Below are positions 45,318 through 52,984 of a DNA stretch of 64,000 bases, in pieces. How positions within the stretch are numbered: position 1 is the first letter of the stretch; the number at the start of each line of letters is the position of its first letter. Source of the DNA: Paracoccus denitrificans. Its GTDB lineage: Bacteria > Pseudomonadota > Alphaproteobacteria > Rhodobacterales > Rhodobacteraceae. The stretch is taken from contig NZ_FNEA01000021.1 of assembly GCF_900100045.1 (NCBI RefSeq), positions 21,496-85,495 on the forward strand, written 5' to 3'. A program made the translations under genes and the position numbers. Below the pieces are notes generated by a model. It made no database searches. It saw only the letters and a list, made by a program, of their open reading frames with translations, and was not told the origin of the DNA.

Positions 45318-45876
45318 GATCGGCACCGTTGCGAGCGCGCCGGGCGCAGGATCCGCAGCAGAAGCGGGTCGCCGACCGTCTCGGACGAAACACCTTGCCG
45401 CAATGGCCGCATGAGATATCCGACAGACGCCGCTTGCCGGGAGAAGCACAAGCCCAGCTGCAACAGACCTGCTCGACCCGGTGCGGCTTGAACACCACCT
45501 GACAGACCGGGCAGGTCTTGGGGTGCCGCTTGCGCCGGCTGGCCGCATAGCAGGGATGGGAACAGAACCGCTCGCCATGTCCCCGGAAGCTCTTGCCGCA
45601 GTTCTGGCACGTCCGGCGCTCCTTTGCCATGTCGGCCTGGGCTTTGCTCCGGCAGATCTTGCTGCAAAAGATCACGCCGTCACGTGCCTCGGCAGGGATC
45701 TGGCCCTCGCACCACAGACATTTTCGCCCCTGCCGCGCCGTGATCCGTTCGGCCCGCGCTCGCGCCGTGTAGAACGCCTGGCGACACTTGGCTCCGCAGA
45801 ACTCGCGGCGAATGGTGCAGTTCGCCAGCGCCTTGCCGCACCAGGCGCAAGTCAGTCCTTCCAGATCGCCAGCCAT
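45310..45876 (-). CDS. Protein with five tandem four-cysteine zinc-binding modules
   Basis: A 188-residue, very basic protein made almost wholly of five repeats of the form C-x2-C, about 10-14 residues, then C-x3-C: CAWC/CGAKC, CLWC/CSKIC, CQNC/CSHPC, CPVC/CSWAC, CGHC/CGSC. Each should bind one zinc. The second half of each reads like FCSxxC-R/K-rich fingers found in some nucleic-acid-binding proteins. The start at 45876 overlaps the upstream gene by 25 bp; a longer frame to 46035 is inside that gene. No named phage family is recognised. Position after the portal gene suggests a role in head assembly, packaging or regulation. Confidence 0.65.
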   Translation of the reverse strand: MAGDLEGLTCAWCGKALANCTIRREFCGAKCRQAFYTARARAERITARQGRKCLWCEGQIPAEARDGVIFCSKICRSKAQADMAKERRTCQNCGKSFRGHGERFCSHPCYAASRRKRHPKTCPVCQVVFKPHRVEQVCCSWACASPGKRRLSDISCGHCGKVFRPRRSATRFCCGSCARRARNGADHG

Positions 45877-46358
45877 ACCGCGTGATCCTCGGTCGCCTGA
45901 CGCTTGCAGTGCATCAGGCTCGCATGGCTGGTGTTGCATAGCCGGCTGCAAAACTTGTAGTGCCCCTCGGGCAAGGGCTTGTGGCAGCGAACGCATCGCG
46001 TCCGCTCGATCAGGGTTCCCGCTTCGATAGTCCATTCCGGCTGTCCTTCATACCAATCGGGCCGCTCGGCCCCCACGCTGTTGAACACCTCGGCCATCAG
46101 GTCGCGCGCCATCAGGTCGGCCGAGGTCCAGCCCCAGCCCTGCAGGCAGAAATCGGCGCGCAGCCCTGCCCGCAGCGGCCCCTCAAGGCCGAAGATCGAT
46201 GCCGTCTCGCCGGCCTCGAAAGCCAGGCGCACCAGCGCGGCAAGATCCTTGACCATGGCGTGAAACCGGCCGGCGCCGACGCGGCCGCGCAGGGCATCGC
46301 GTTCGCGGTTCCTTTCCCGGCGCAGCCGCCTTTTCATCTCGGGGGACATGACCAACAT
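45852..46358 (-). CDS. Unknown protein with one four-cysteine zinc module
   Basis: A 168-residue protein. The basic N-terminus (EMKRRLRRERNRERDALRGR) is followed by a helical middle and a C-terminal CVRCHKPLPEGHYKFCSRLC zinc module very like those of the neighbouring five-module protein. The start at 46358 overlaps the portal stop (TGATG). Shared zinc modules and adjacency suggest the two proteins act together or arose by duplication. No family recognised. Confidence 0.62.
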   Translation of the reverse strand: MLVMSPEMKRRLRRERNRERDALRGRVGAGRFHAMVKDLAALVRLAFEAGETASIFGLEGPLRAGLRADFCLQGWGWTSADLMARDLMAEVFNSVGAERPDWYEGQPEWTIEAGTLIERTRCVRCHKPLPEGHYKFCSRLCNTSHASLMHCKRQATEDHAVWLAIWKD

Positions 46359-47419
46359 CAGTCTGCCCAATCGATGAATTGCAGCGCATCCTTGATGGTG
46401 GCCGGGTCCAGGTCCGCCTCTTTCGCCTGCGCCATGGCCTGCAACATGGTCGCGACGGCGCGCGCCTTGCCGCCGTGGTCATAGGCCTGCATCGGCCGCA
46501 CCACGTCGATGGCGACGGGCGCGCCCAGCTTCTCGGTCGCCTCCTCGGCCATCAGGTTGACGATGGGTTGCAGCACCAGCTGCGCCAGATGCCGCTGCGC
46601 CTCGCGCACCATGGGTCCGGTGGTCGACGGGTTGGTCAGGCCTGGCAGGATGCCGAACACGTTGTAGATTTCGCCCTTGGCCTCGGTCAGAAGCTTGTCG
46701 GCCAGCGTCTTGTCGAGCTGGGGCGAAAGCTGGTCGGGCGACTGGCCGATGTTCGGGTTCATGCCGGCGGCGGTCGCCTGGGCCGTGCCCTCGATGACAA
46801 GGGACGCGCCCCGGTTGCCCCGGAAGCTGCGGCGCATGGTATCCATGTCCTCGGCCGAGCCCTCGGGAACCGGGATGATCTGGCTGCCGATGGGCGCATC
46901 GCGGAACACGTCGCGCAACGCCATGGTGATTTCGTCCAGCAGCGAGGCCGAGAGCTTGGCGCGGGCCAGCGGTGCCGATCCGGCCCATGGGGTGACTGCA
47001 TCGCAGCCGATGCGGAAGTGCAGCACCTCGGGGGCCAGCACGGTTTCCGACCGCCCGCCGCCGATCTCGGGCAGGCCGAGGCGATAGGCGCGCGGCTGGC
47101 CGTAGCGGGTCGACAAGTCCCAATCGGTGGCCGGGATCAGCCGGTCGCGGATCAGGAACACGCATTCGCCGCGCAAGGCCAGTGCGCGGGCGCAGATCGC
47201 CATGCTACGCCGGTCCAGCAGGTCGGTGCCGGTCACGTCTGCCAGCGCCAGCCCACTTTCCCATAGGCTCACCGAGGCCTGAACGGCCGAGGTCAGTTCG
47301 GCCAGGCCGGAGCCGCCGGCAATCCACGCCTCGCGCGCCGCCATCAGCGCGGCGGTATAGCCCGGCTGCACGGCGCGGGTTTCGACCGGCTTGCGACGGA
47401 AGATATCCATCAGCCCCAT
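46358..47419 (-). CDS. Phage portal protein (HK97 type)
   Basis: A 353-residue portal. The N-terminus MGLMDIFRRK, the central RSFRGNRGASLVIEGT and the C-terminal KGEIYNVFGILPGLTNPST and REAQRHLAQLVLQPIVNLM match HK97-family portals. The portal is the 12-subunit ring at one vertex of the head through which DNA is packaged and to which a tail attaches. It is a little shorter than the 390-420 residues usual for the family. Located between the prohead protease and the zinc-module genes. Confidence 0.88.
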   Translation of the reverse strand: MGLMDIFRRKPVETRAVQPGYTAALMAAREAWIAGGSGLAELTSAVQASVSLWESGLALADVTGTDLLDRRSMAICARALALRGECVFLIRDRLIPATDWDLSTRYGQPRAYRLGLPEIGGGRSETVLAPEVLHFRIGCDAVTPWAGSAPLARAKLSASLLDEITMALRDVFRDAPIGSQIIPVPEGSAEDMDTMRRSFRGNRGASLVIEGTAQATAAGMNPNIGQSPDQLSPQLDKTLADKLLTEAKGEIYNVFGILPGLTNPSTTGPMVREAQRHLAQLVLQPIVNLMAEEATEKLGAPVAIDVVRPMQAYDHGGKARAVATMLQAMAQAKEADLDPATIKDALQFIDWAD

Positions 47420-47420
47420 G

Positions 47421-47972
47421 TCAGAGCCTCCATCGGTTCAGGTGATGCGCGACGATGCGTTCCGCGACCTCGCCCACGGGCTGCCATTCCCGCGCCTCGA
47501 TCTGGGCTTGCGAATAGGCCGGCCGGGTGACGGCCGAGACCTCGAACAGGTCGGCCGCCGTGATGGTGCGCAGCGTCCCGGCCGCGCGGCGCTCGATGCG
47601 CTCGCCGCCGCGGGGAACGCGGAAACCGGGCGACAGGCCACGGATCAGGCCCGAGGCATGAGCGGCAAGGAAGTCCCGCGCCCAGCTGGTCTGGCCGTCA
47701 ATCGTGGCCTCGATCTGCAAGGCGGTATCGGTATCGCGCAGCTGCAAGGTGCCGGCCGCGCGCGATGCCAGCGGCCGGTTGAAATCATGGCCGGCCAGCA
47801 GGTGGATATCCTCGCCCCGCTCGATCCGGTCTGCGAAGGCGCGGGCGGCGATAACCTCATACCGCCCGGCTGCCAGTTCGGTTTCCGCGCCATAAGGGAA
47901 CGTCGCCCGAAGGCGGGTTGCCCCGCCCTCGCTGCGCAGTTCCAGCGCCCCCAGTGACGCCCCCCACAGCAT
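47421..47972 (-). CDS. HK97-family prohead protease
   Basis: A 183-residue serine protease of family U35. The catalytic His is in LLAGHDFNRPLASR and the Ser in IRGLSPGFRV, and the DLFEVSAVTRPAY end is the family hallmark. It trims the delta domain of the capsid protein during head maturation. It overlaps the capsid gene stop (TGATG). An own protease implies the element makes and matures its own heads. Confidence 0.9.
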   Translation of the reverse strand: MLWGASLGALELRSEGGATRLRATFPYGAETELAAGRYEVIAARAFADRIERGEDIHLLAGHDFNRPLASRAAGTLQLRDTDTALQIEATIDGQTSWARDFLAAHASGLIRGLSPGFRVPRGGERIERRAAGTLRTITAADLFEVSAVTRPAYSQAQIEAREWQPVGEVAERIVAHHLNRWRL

Positions 47973-49207
47973 CAGGGTTCCCCGATGCCGGTCAGGATGC
48001 GGGTCTGCATCCCACGCGGCACGGTAAAATCGGCCGTGACCAGCGCCGTCAGCACCAGTTGGCCCGACTGCGCCTTGGTGTAGGGATCGCGGATCAGGTC
48101 CACGCCGCCATAGATGCCGAGATAGCCCGGCGCGATGCCCTGCACGGTCGCGGTCAGGATCGCGGTTTCATCGGGAATGACATTGCTGATCGCCGGGCCG
48201 GCGATGTGCTTGGTCAGGCGGTCCCATTCCGAAACGGCGGTGCCGGTGATCAGCGCATCATCCAGCTCGGCCCAGATCGCCGGGCCGAAACCCAGATTGA
48301 CTTGGGCAGCCGAGGTGATCGCGTTGGCCTGCATGAAGACCACCACCTGCGCCCGGAACGCCGCCCAGGTCGCAGCCGCGCCAACGGCGGTCGAGGCGAT
48401 GCCATAGGTCGCCGCGCCGGGGATCATGCCCAGAGGCTGGCCGGCCGCGCCGGAACCGTTCACCACCACGCGGTCAAGCTCGGCCCCGATGGCGGCGTTC
48501 AGGTCGCGGCGGATGGCCGATTCCAGCCCCTCGCCCGCCTGTTTCAGCGCCTTGCGGCTGATGATCATCTGCGCCCCGCCGGTCTGGTCGGGGTTCAGGC
48601 TGCGTTCCGAGGTCTGGTATTCCGAGGCCGCGCCGACATTGCCCAGCTCGGTGGTCTGCCAGCCGAACACAGCGCCGGCGGTCGCAACCGGGAATTCCAG
48701 CTCGCCCGAGGTGATGTTGATGGACTGGACGCCGAGGCGCGATGCCACCGAGGCCGGGAACAGCCGGTCGATTACCGGGCGAATGGTCTTGGGATTGATC
48801 TGGTCGGCCGCGACGGTTTCGCCCGCGCGGGTTTCCAGAGCCGCCAGCGGGACCGGGACGCCCTGATAGCCGCCCTTGCTGCGCAGTTCGTCCACGACTT
48901 CCTTGGTCGCGCCCGACAGCGCCCGGCCTTCATCGATGGCCAGCGCCACCTGGCGCAGCTCGAAGCGACCGACCAGTTCGGCATATTCGCGGTCGGAACG
49001 GGTTTCCAGATCGGCCCCGGCCTCGCGGCGTTCGGTATCTTCCGCGATCAGCGCAGCGCGATACCGGGTTTCGTTGGCGCGATATTCCGCGTCCATGGTC
49101 TCCATGGAGCGGGTTTCGTCCTCGGTCGGGCTTTCCTTGCCGACCAGACCCGCAAGCGCCTGCCGGATTTCCGACTGGCGACGGGCGATTTTGACACTAT
49201 CCAGCAT
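47972..49207 (-). CDS. HK97-fold major capsid protein
   Basis: A 411-residue capsid protein. Residues 1-100 are a charged coiled-coil like the delta (scaffold) domain removed by the protease. The rest follows the HK97 fold, with MIISRKALKQAGEGLESAI, the GSGAAGQPLGMIPGA P-loop-like segment and a GVDLIRDPYTKAQSGQLVLT end. The start at 49207 (MLDSVKIA) has AGG six bases ahead; an ATG at 49219 overlaps the HNH stop and is possible. The length suits a full-size capsid; whether heads are made smaller than those of a helper is unknown. Confidence 0.9.
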   Translation of the reverse strand: MLDSVKIARRQSEIRQALAGLVGKESPTEDETRSMETMDAEYRANETRYRAALIAEDTERREAGADLETRSDREYAELVGRFELRQVALAIDEGRALSGATKEVVDELRSKGGYQGVPVPLAALETRAGETVAADQINPKTIRPVIDRLFPASVASRLGVQSINITSGELEFPVATAGAVFGWQTTELGNVGAASEYQTSERSLNPDQTGGAQMIISRKALKQAGEGLESAIRRDLNAAIGAELDRVVVNGSGAAGQPLGMIPGAATYGIASTAVGAAATWAAFRAQVVVFMQANAITSAAQVNLGFGPAIWAELDDALITGTAVSEWDRLTKHIAGPAISNVIPDETAILTATVQGIAPGYLGIYGGVDLIRDPYTKAQSGQLVLTALVTADFTVPRGMQTRILTGIGEP

Positions 49208-49215
49208 GTGATACC

Positions 49216-49554
49216 TCATGTTGCCGGGTTTGGGTTCGTCGCCAGATCGGCAACGGCTTGCGCCCAGGCATCGCGCTCGGGCGACCGGATCGGTGCGGGG
49301 TGGCCGCATTCGATCCGGGTTTTCCTGGTGTGGCAGGAGCTGCACCGGGTGGCGCAGTTGCCGGGGTCGAAGGCCAGATGCGGATGCGTCCTCACCGGCT
49401 TCACATGGTCGATTTCCAGCCGGCCGCGCTTCGTGCCGCAGTCCACACACGCCCAGCCGTCGCGCTCCAGCACGATCTGGCGCAGCACCTGCCAGCGCTT
49501 GGTTTTCAGGACGGGCCGGGAATGGCGCCGCCATTGGTCGCGCTTCATGCCCAT
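49216..49554 (-). CDS. HNH endonuclease of the packaging module
   Basis: A 112-residue HNH nuclease. The zinc cysteines CVDC and CSSC bracket the catalytic core LEIDHVKPVRTHP and a later Asn in DPGNCATRC. HNH proteins next to the terminase are needed for cos-type DNA cutting in HK97-like phages. GAGGGCGGC precedes the ATG at 49554. It overlaps the large terminase gene end. Confidence 0.88.
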   Translation of the reverse strand: MGMKRDQWRRHSRPVLKTKRWQVLRQIVLERDGWACVDCGTKRGRLEIDHVKPVRTHPHLAFDPGNCATRCSSCHTRKTRIECGHPAPIRSPERDAWAQAVADLATNPNPAT

Positions 49555-51179
49555 GCCGCCCTCGCTTTCCGGGTCGGTGCGGCCTGCATCCGCGCGCCCT
49601 GGGCAACCGCCAGCACCGCCGCCGCCGCCGCGTCGATGCGGCCGAGGGCGCGGCCCTTCGCCAACTTGGCGTTGCCGGCCGGGTCGATCAGGGTCACGGC
49701 ATCCGCGAAGGCGAAGCGCAGCAGCAGCGACGGCACGACCTTCACGTCGCCGTCGAACAGCGCGCGGCGGAACCGCTCGATATCCTCGGCCCCGTCCTTC
49801 CAGCCGAAGCCGCGCCAGATGAAAGGGACGCGGGCGAGGCCTGCGCCGTTCATCGCCTCGGCAAACTCGGCATGGCGGAAACGGTCGCCGACGATGCAGG
49901 CGGGCTGGATACCGTCCAGCTGGCGCACGATCTCGGCCAGCCACGGGCCGGGCGGAACCGTGTTCTCGCCCATGACCGACAATTCGCCACGCTCGTGCAT
50001 TTCGACATAGCGATGGGCGACGGCATCGGCCGCGCCGCGATCCGCCAGCGACGGGAAGGCCGGGAAGGTGCCGAGGGCTTCCAGCCGCCCGGTTTCCGGC
50101 CAGTAGAACGCCGCCGCCGACATGGAGCGCGAACCGCCCAGGTCCACGCCGAGAATGCAAGGGCCTTCGCGGGGCGGCAGATCCTCGGGCGCGACCTCGG
50201 CCGAAAGCCATTCGTCCACCGTGACCAGCACCGACCGATTCTCGATCGACACGCGCTCGTTGCGGTTCAGGTTGCGGAAGCTGGACAGGGCCGCGCCGCC
50301 GCGCGCGATGGCGGTCTTTGCCGCCGACAGCAGCCATTCCGGGGTCGAGCCGATGCCCTCGGCCGCGCCGGGGTTCGCCAGCAGCAGGCTTTCCAGATCA
50401 TCGGCCGGCAGGCCGAAGGGCGGGCGATGCTCCTGGACGTAAGAACCGGGCGGCGGTTCATCCAGCCAGCGGCTGAAGGTGTTGGTGTCGTCGGGGGCCG
50501 AGGTCGAGATGATCAGCGCCCGGCCGTCGCGCTTGCCGAGACCCGAGAGAATGGCGTTTTCGAGATTGTCGCCCTTCTCGCGTTCCCAGGCGGCGCGCTC
50601 ATCCATGATGGCCAGCGTCGGGGCACCGCCGAGAATGGACTTGCCGTCAGCGGCGATGCAGCGCGCCAGCCCGCCGCCATTGCCGCCGAATTCGATTTCC
50701 AGCTTGGAGCCGCGCCGAATGGTGAACTGCGCCTGATCGGACTCCGGCAGGCCGTTGATGTAGCCCAGCACGAAATTGAAGGCGATGCGCGCCTGGTCGC
50801 GGTTGCGGGCCGCGAAGATGATCTCGCGGTTCGGCTGCGGATCTTCCTGGAGCGCCCCGACCAGCTCGGCCAACGCGAGGCCCGCCGAAAGCGCCGTCTT
50901 GGCATTGCCCCGCCCGATGGACAGGACGCCGACCGTCACGCCTTTGCCGAACGCACCTTTCACGAATTTTTTCTGGAAATTCGCCAGTTTGAGCGGTTTT
51001 CCGGCCTTTTTGCCCTCGGGAACGCGCAACAGGCCCAAAAACTGGATCGCCCGCATCGACGGCGATTTTCCCCGGATTTTTTCCAGAAGTGAGAGAGGAA
51101 CACTCTGGCGCCGGTCCCCCGGCAAAACCGAAGTCTGGGCATTGGGACCATGCCCGAACAGGTCGCGATCCGGGATCAT
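49545..51179 (-). CDS. terL: Phage terminase large subunit
   Basis: A 544-residue packaging motor. A Walker A-type loop GRGNAKTALSAG, a Walker B LAIMDERAAWE and a C-terminal RNase H-like nuclease start CILGVDLGGSRSMSAAAF are visible. It belongs to the HK97-type TerL branch. It pumps DNA into the head and cuts it. The start at 51179 overlaps the upstream small gene by four bases; the frame to 51221 is a 14-codon extension. No clear small terminase subunit is recognised; the small gene upstream is the candidate. Confidence 0.92.
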   Translation of the reverse strand: MIPDRDLFGHGPNAQTSVLPGDRRQSVPLSLLEKIRGKSPSMRAIQFLGLLRVPEGKKAGKPLKLANFQKKFVKGAFGKGVTVGVLSIGRGNAKTALSAGLALAELVGALQEDPQPNREIIFAARNRDQARIAFNFVLGYINGLPESDQAQFTIRRGSKLEIEFGGNGGGLARCIAADGKSILGGAPTLAIMDERAAWEREKGDNLENAILSGLGKRDGRALIISTSAPDDTNTFSRWLDEPPPGSYVQEHRPPFGLPADDLESLLLANPGAAEGIGSTPEWLLSAAKTAIARGGAALSSFRNLNRNERVSIENRSVLVTVDEWLSAEVAPEDLPPREGPCILGVDLGGSRSMSAAAFYWPETGRLEALGTFPAFPSLADRGAADAVAHRYVEMHERGELSVMGENTVPPGPWLAEIVRQLDGIQPACIVGDRFRHAEFAEAMNGAGLARVPFIWRGFGWKDGAEDIERFRRALFDGDVKVVPSLLLRFAFADAVTLIDPAGNAKLAKGRALGRIDAAAAAVLAVAQGARMQAAPTRKARAAWA

Positions 51180-51391
51180 GCCGACACCTCGACAGGGCGG
51201 CGGGCGATCCAGCCCCGGCACTCCATGACCTGATAGCAGAACCGCTTGGCCTCGGCCCTCGGCGTCGGGATGCCGTGATGCTGTGCGAGGCGATCAGCCA
51301 GCGCTGCCCAGTTCGCGACATGATCGACGGCCACGCCCTTGCGGCGCGCGATCTTGGTCAACCGCTTTCTGTGATTCGTCGTTCGTGCCAT
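51176..51391 (-). CDS. Small basic protein upstream of terminase
   Basis: A 71-residue, strongly basic protein, MARTTNHRKRLTKIARRKGV at the start. Its position just before terL, and basic charge, make a small terminase subunit or DNA-binding factor possible, but it is much shorter than usual TerS and no helix-turn-helix is clear. It heads the leftward run terminase-HNH-capsid-protease-portal. Confidence 0.6.
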   Translation of the reverse strand: MARTTNHRKRLTKIARRKGVAVDHVANWAALADRLAQHHGIPTPRAEAKRFCYQVMECRGWIARRPVEVSA

Positions 51392-51743
51392 CTCTCATTC
51401 CTCTCTGACTTCACCGTTGCCCCCTGCTGGATGGTGAGGGCTTGAGCTAAGGGCATAGGACGACCAGCCCCGGCACATGGCCCGAGCTAGTCCCTATGCC
51501 CTGGGCGATCTTGCTGGCCGGAGCCGGGCCGTCGCTTTGGGCCGAGCCGTGCGCGTGACCTGCGCCGGATCGTCGGTTGCTGCTTGCAGGACGTGGTCAC
51601 TGTCCTGGGGAACGGGCCTCAACCTTTCGGACTGCCCTTGCCTATGTTCCCGCCCCGTGGTGGGCGCAGCCGATCCAGAGCCACCGTATGCTAACCGTCC
51701 TCTGGTCGGCCCCCGCGTGCCGTCATGCGCGGGGTCATGTCTG
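51392..51743. other. 352-bp gap in the head module
   Basis: No coding frame on the minus strand is convincing, and the plus-strand frame 51477-52028 is antisense to the next genes. It contains an inverted repeat at 51447-51504 that shares the operator half-site of the regulator region, so it most likely holds the promoter of the terminase-capsid operon. Nothing else was recognised. Confidence 0.5.
51447..51504. promoter_or_regulatory. Inverted operator-like pair ahead of the terminase operon
   Basis: CTAAGGGCATAGGAC (51447-51461) is opposed by GTCCCTATGCCCTGG (51490-51504), 28 bp apart. Both carry the AGGGCATA / TATGCCCT half-site found in the operators at 44421 and 44458. It lies 56-113 bp upstream of the 71-residue gene. 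It suggests the ribbon-helix-helix regulators also control the packaging genes. Confidence 0.55.
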
Positions 51744-52010
51744 TCAGTCGTCGCGGTCGATCAGCATCACATCGTCCGGCAGATCGTCACATGCACCGAC
51801 CGGACCGCGATCCTGTTGCGTGGCCGCGACCAGCCGCTCCATGACGGCGAATTGCTTGTGAGAGGGGCGCCAGCCCGGCCGCTTGCGGTCGCGCTGGATG
51901 GACAAGGCAAAGCCCCGTTCCCAGCCCCTGGCATTGGCGATGACGCGGCCCCAGCTAAACAGCAGGCGGTCAACATCGGGGTGGCCTGTATAGGCTTCCT
52001 CGGCCCTCAT
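51744..52010 (-). CDS. Small protein of unknown function downstream of the connector
   Basis: An 88-residue protein with a RVIANARGWERGF segment and an acidic tail (DDLPDDVMLIDRDD). The ATG at 52010 overlaps the connector stop by three bases (CTATGA). No family recognised. Confidence 0.6.
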   Translation of the reverse strand: MRAEEAYTGHPDVDRLLFSWGRVIANARGWERGFALSIQRDRKRPGWRPSHKQFAVMERLVAATQQDRGPVGACDDLPDDVMLIDRDD

Positions 52011-52540
52011 AGCTGCACCCCGCGATAGCGGCCGAGGATACGGGCAAAATGCGCTGAAAGGGTTACTTCCTTCACATTGGCATTGCCGCGCACATCGTAA
52101 TAGACCGCGACCTGATCCGTCATCGCCTGGCGAATATCGGCAGGGATATTCTCGGGCAGCGCGCCGAACCCGGCCCGATACTCGATCTCCACCACGCCGG
52201 GCGGCGGGTTGCCGCAGATCATCAGCAGCGGCCGCGACCCGCCGCCCATCAGCAAATCCGCCCAAGGCTGGGTATTGATGGTGACGTTGATGCTGTCGCG
52301 GTCGAGGATCGGCACGATGGGCAGGCGCACATGGCCCCGAGGCCAGCCCGGCAGCAGGATGCGGATAGTCTGATCCAGCAGCGCGATCTGGGCGTAATCC
52401 TCGGCCTCGCGCGCCACCGCATCGATCATGCGGGCGAAATCGGGATCCTCTTCCTCATGATCGACCCGCGCCCACCGTTTGGTGTCCGTCAGGGTCAACC
52501 ATGCGTCCTGGCCGGTCATGGGGATGCGTTCGACGTTCAT
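52007..52540 (-). CDS. Head-tail connector protein, gp6/phiE125 gp8-like
   Basis: A 177-residue protein. WLTLTDTKRWARVDHEEEDP at the start, then the helical IDAVAREAEDYAQIAL and a late VEIEYRAGFG with IPADIRQAMTDQVAVYYDVR, is the pattern of the phage gp6-like head-completion connectors that extend the portal so a tail can dock. It overlaps genes on both sides (ATGA). It is the only tail-facing component in the element. Confidence 0.82.
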   Translation of the reverse strand: MNVERIPMTGQDAWLTLTDTKRWARVDHEEEDPDFARMIDAVAREAEDYAQIALLDQTIRILLPGWPRGHVRLPIVPILDRDSINVTINTQPWADLLMGGGSRPLLMICGNPPPGVVEIEYRAGFGALPENIPADIRQAMTDQVAVYYDVRGNANVKEVTLSAHFARILGRYRGVQL

Positions 52541-52851
52541 GCCGCCTCCTCCCCGCTGACATACGACAGGAAGGCCACCTGATCGGCCGGGGGCAGTGCC
52601 TCATAGCAGGCCAGCGCATAGGCCTTGCGCTCGGCCGTGCTGGCCCAGCTGGCCCATTCCCGCGCCTCGGGCATCAGCCGGTAGGGGTTCGGGATCGGAT
52701 GGCCGGGCGACAGATGGGCGTGGATGATTTCGAGGAAGCGCACCGCGTCGGCGCCGCAGTTCAGCGCGGCATTGATCAGGTGACGGGCCGCAGCTTGGCG
52801 GCGGGCGTTTTCCTCGATCCGGTCGAGGAAGATCACCGCGTAGTCATGCAC
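52537..52851 (-). CDS. Unknown protein, first gene of the connector operon
   Basis: A 104-residue helical protein with several Trp and Tyr (EAREWASWASTAERKAYALA). The stop overlaps the connector start (ATGA), which supports it as a gene. The 5' end is uncertain: no ATG precedes it inside the element, the GTG at 52851 gives 104 residues, and a TTG at 52902 is a longer option; the open frame continues through attR into motA by chance. No family recognised. Confidence 0.5.
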   Translation of the reverse strand: MHDYAVIFLDRIEENARRQAAARHLINAALNCGADAVRFLEIIHAHLSPGHPIPNPYRLMPEAREWASWASTAERKAYALACYEALPPADQVAFLSYVSGEEAA

Positions 52852-52974
52852 CGGCCGGAGCGTCGAGTGTCCCGAACGCTCTTCTAAGCTATTGACCTGC
52901 AAGGGGCTGATTTTGCCCGATGTGTCCCTTTCGCTGCCTTGATTTTCAAGGAAACTTTCGAGACTGTCACAGTT

Positions 52975-52984
52975 CCTATCAGGT
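52975..52984 (+). other. Right attachment site (attR core)
   Basis: CCTATCAGGT, identical to 42420-42429. The following bases read GTC GAA GAG ATG in the MotA frame. A 15-bp near-palindrome CCTTGA-TTT-TCAAGG lies at 52937-52951 just inside the element. Confidence 0.85.

Larger units (their letters stand above)
42420..52984. mobile_element. Integrative element with capsid and packaging genes but no tail genes, inserted in motA
   Basis: 10.5 kb bounded by a direct repeat CCTATCAGGT. Contents from left: tyrosine integrase, three small genes, two divergent ribbon-helix-helix regulators, one small gene, then a leftward set with a small gene, two zinc-module proteins, portal, prohead protease, major capsid, HNH nuclease, large terminase, a small gene, a regulatory gap, another small gene, connector and a 104-residue gene. 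Tail, lysis and known replication genes are absent. Frames are intact and overlap tightly, unlike a decayed prophage. The composition resembles capsid-forming phage-inducible islands, but a defective prophage cannot be excluded. Confidence 0.85.

Noticed and set aside
51477..52028. 183-codon rightward frame in the head-module gap
   Set aside because: Over half lies antisense to the 88-residue gene and there is no ribosome-binding site or family match.
42420..52984. The element as a gene transfer agent (GTA) cluster
   Set aside because: GTA clusters have no integrase or attachment repeats and continue into tail genes; this element has both integrase and repeats and no tail genes.
42420..52984. 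The element as a complete, independent prophage
   Set aside because: No tail tape measure, tail tube, baseplate, holin, lysin or replication protein can be found, and 10.5 kb is too small.
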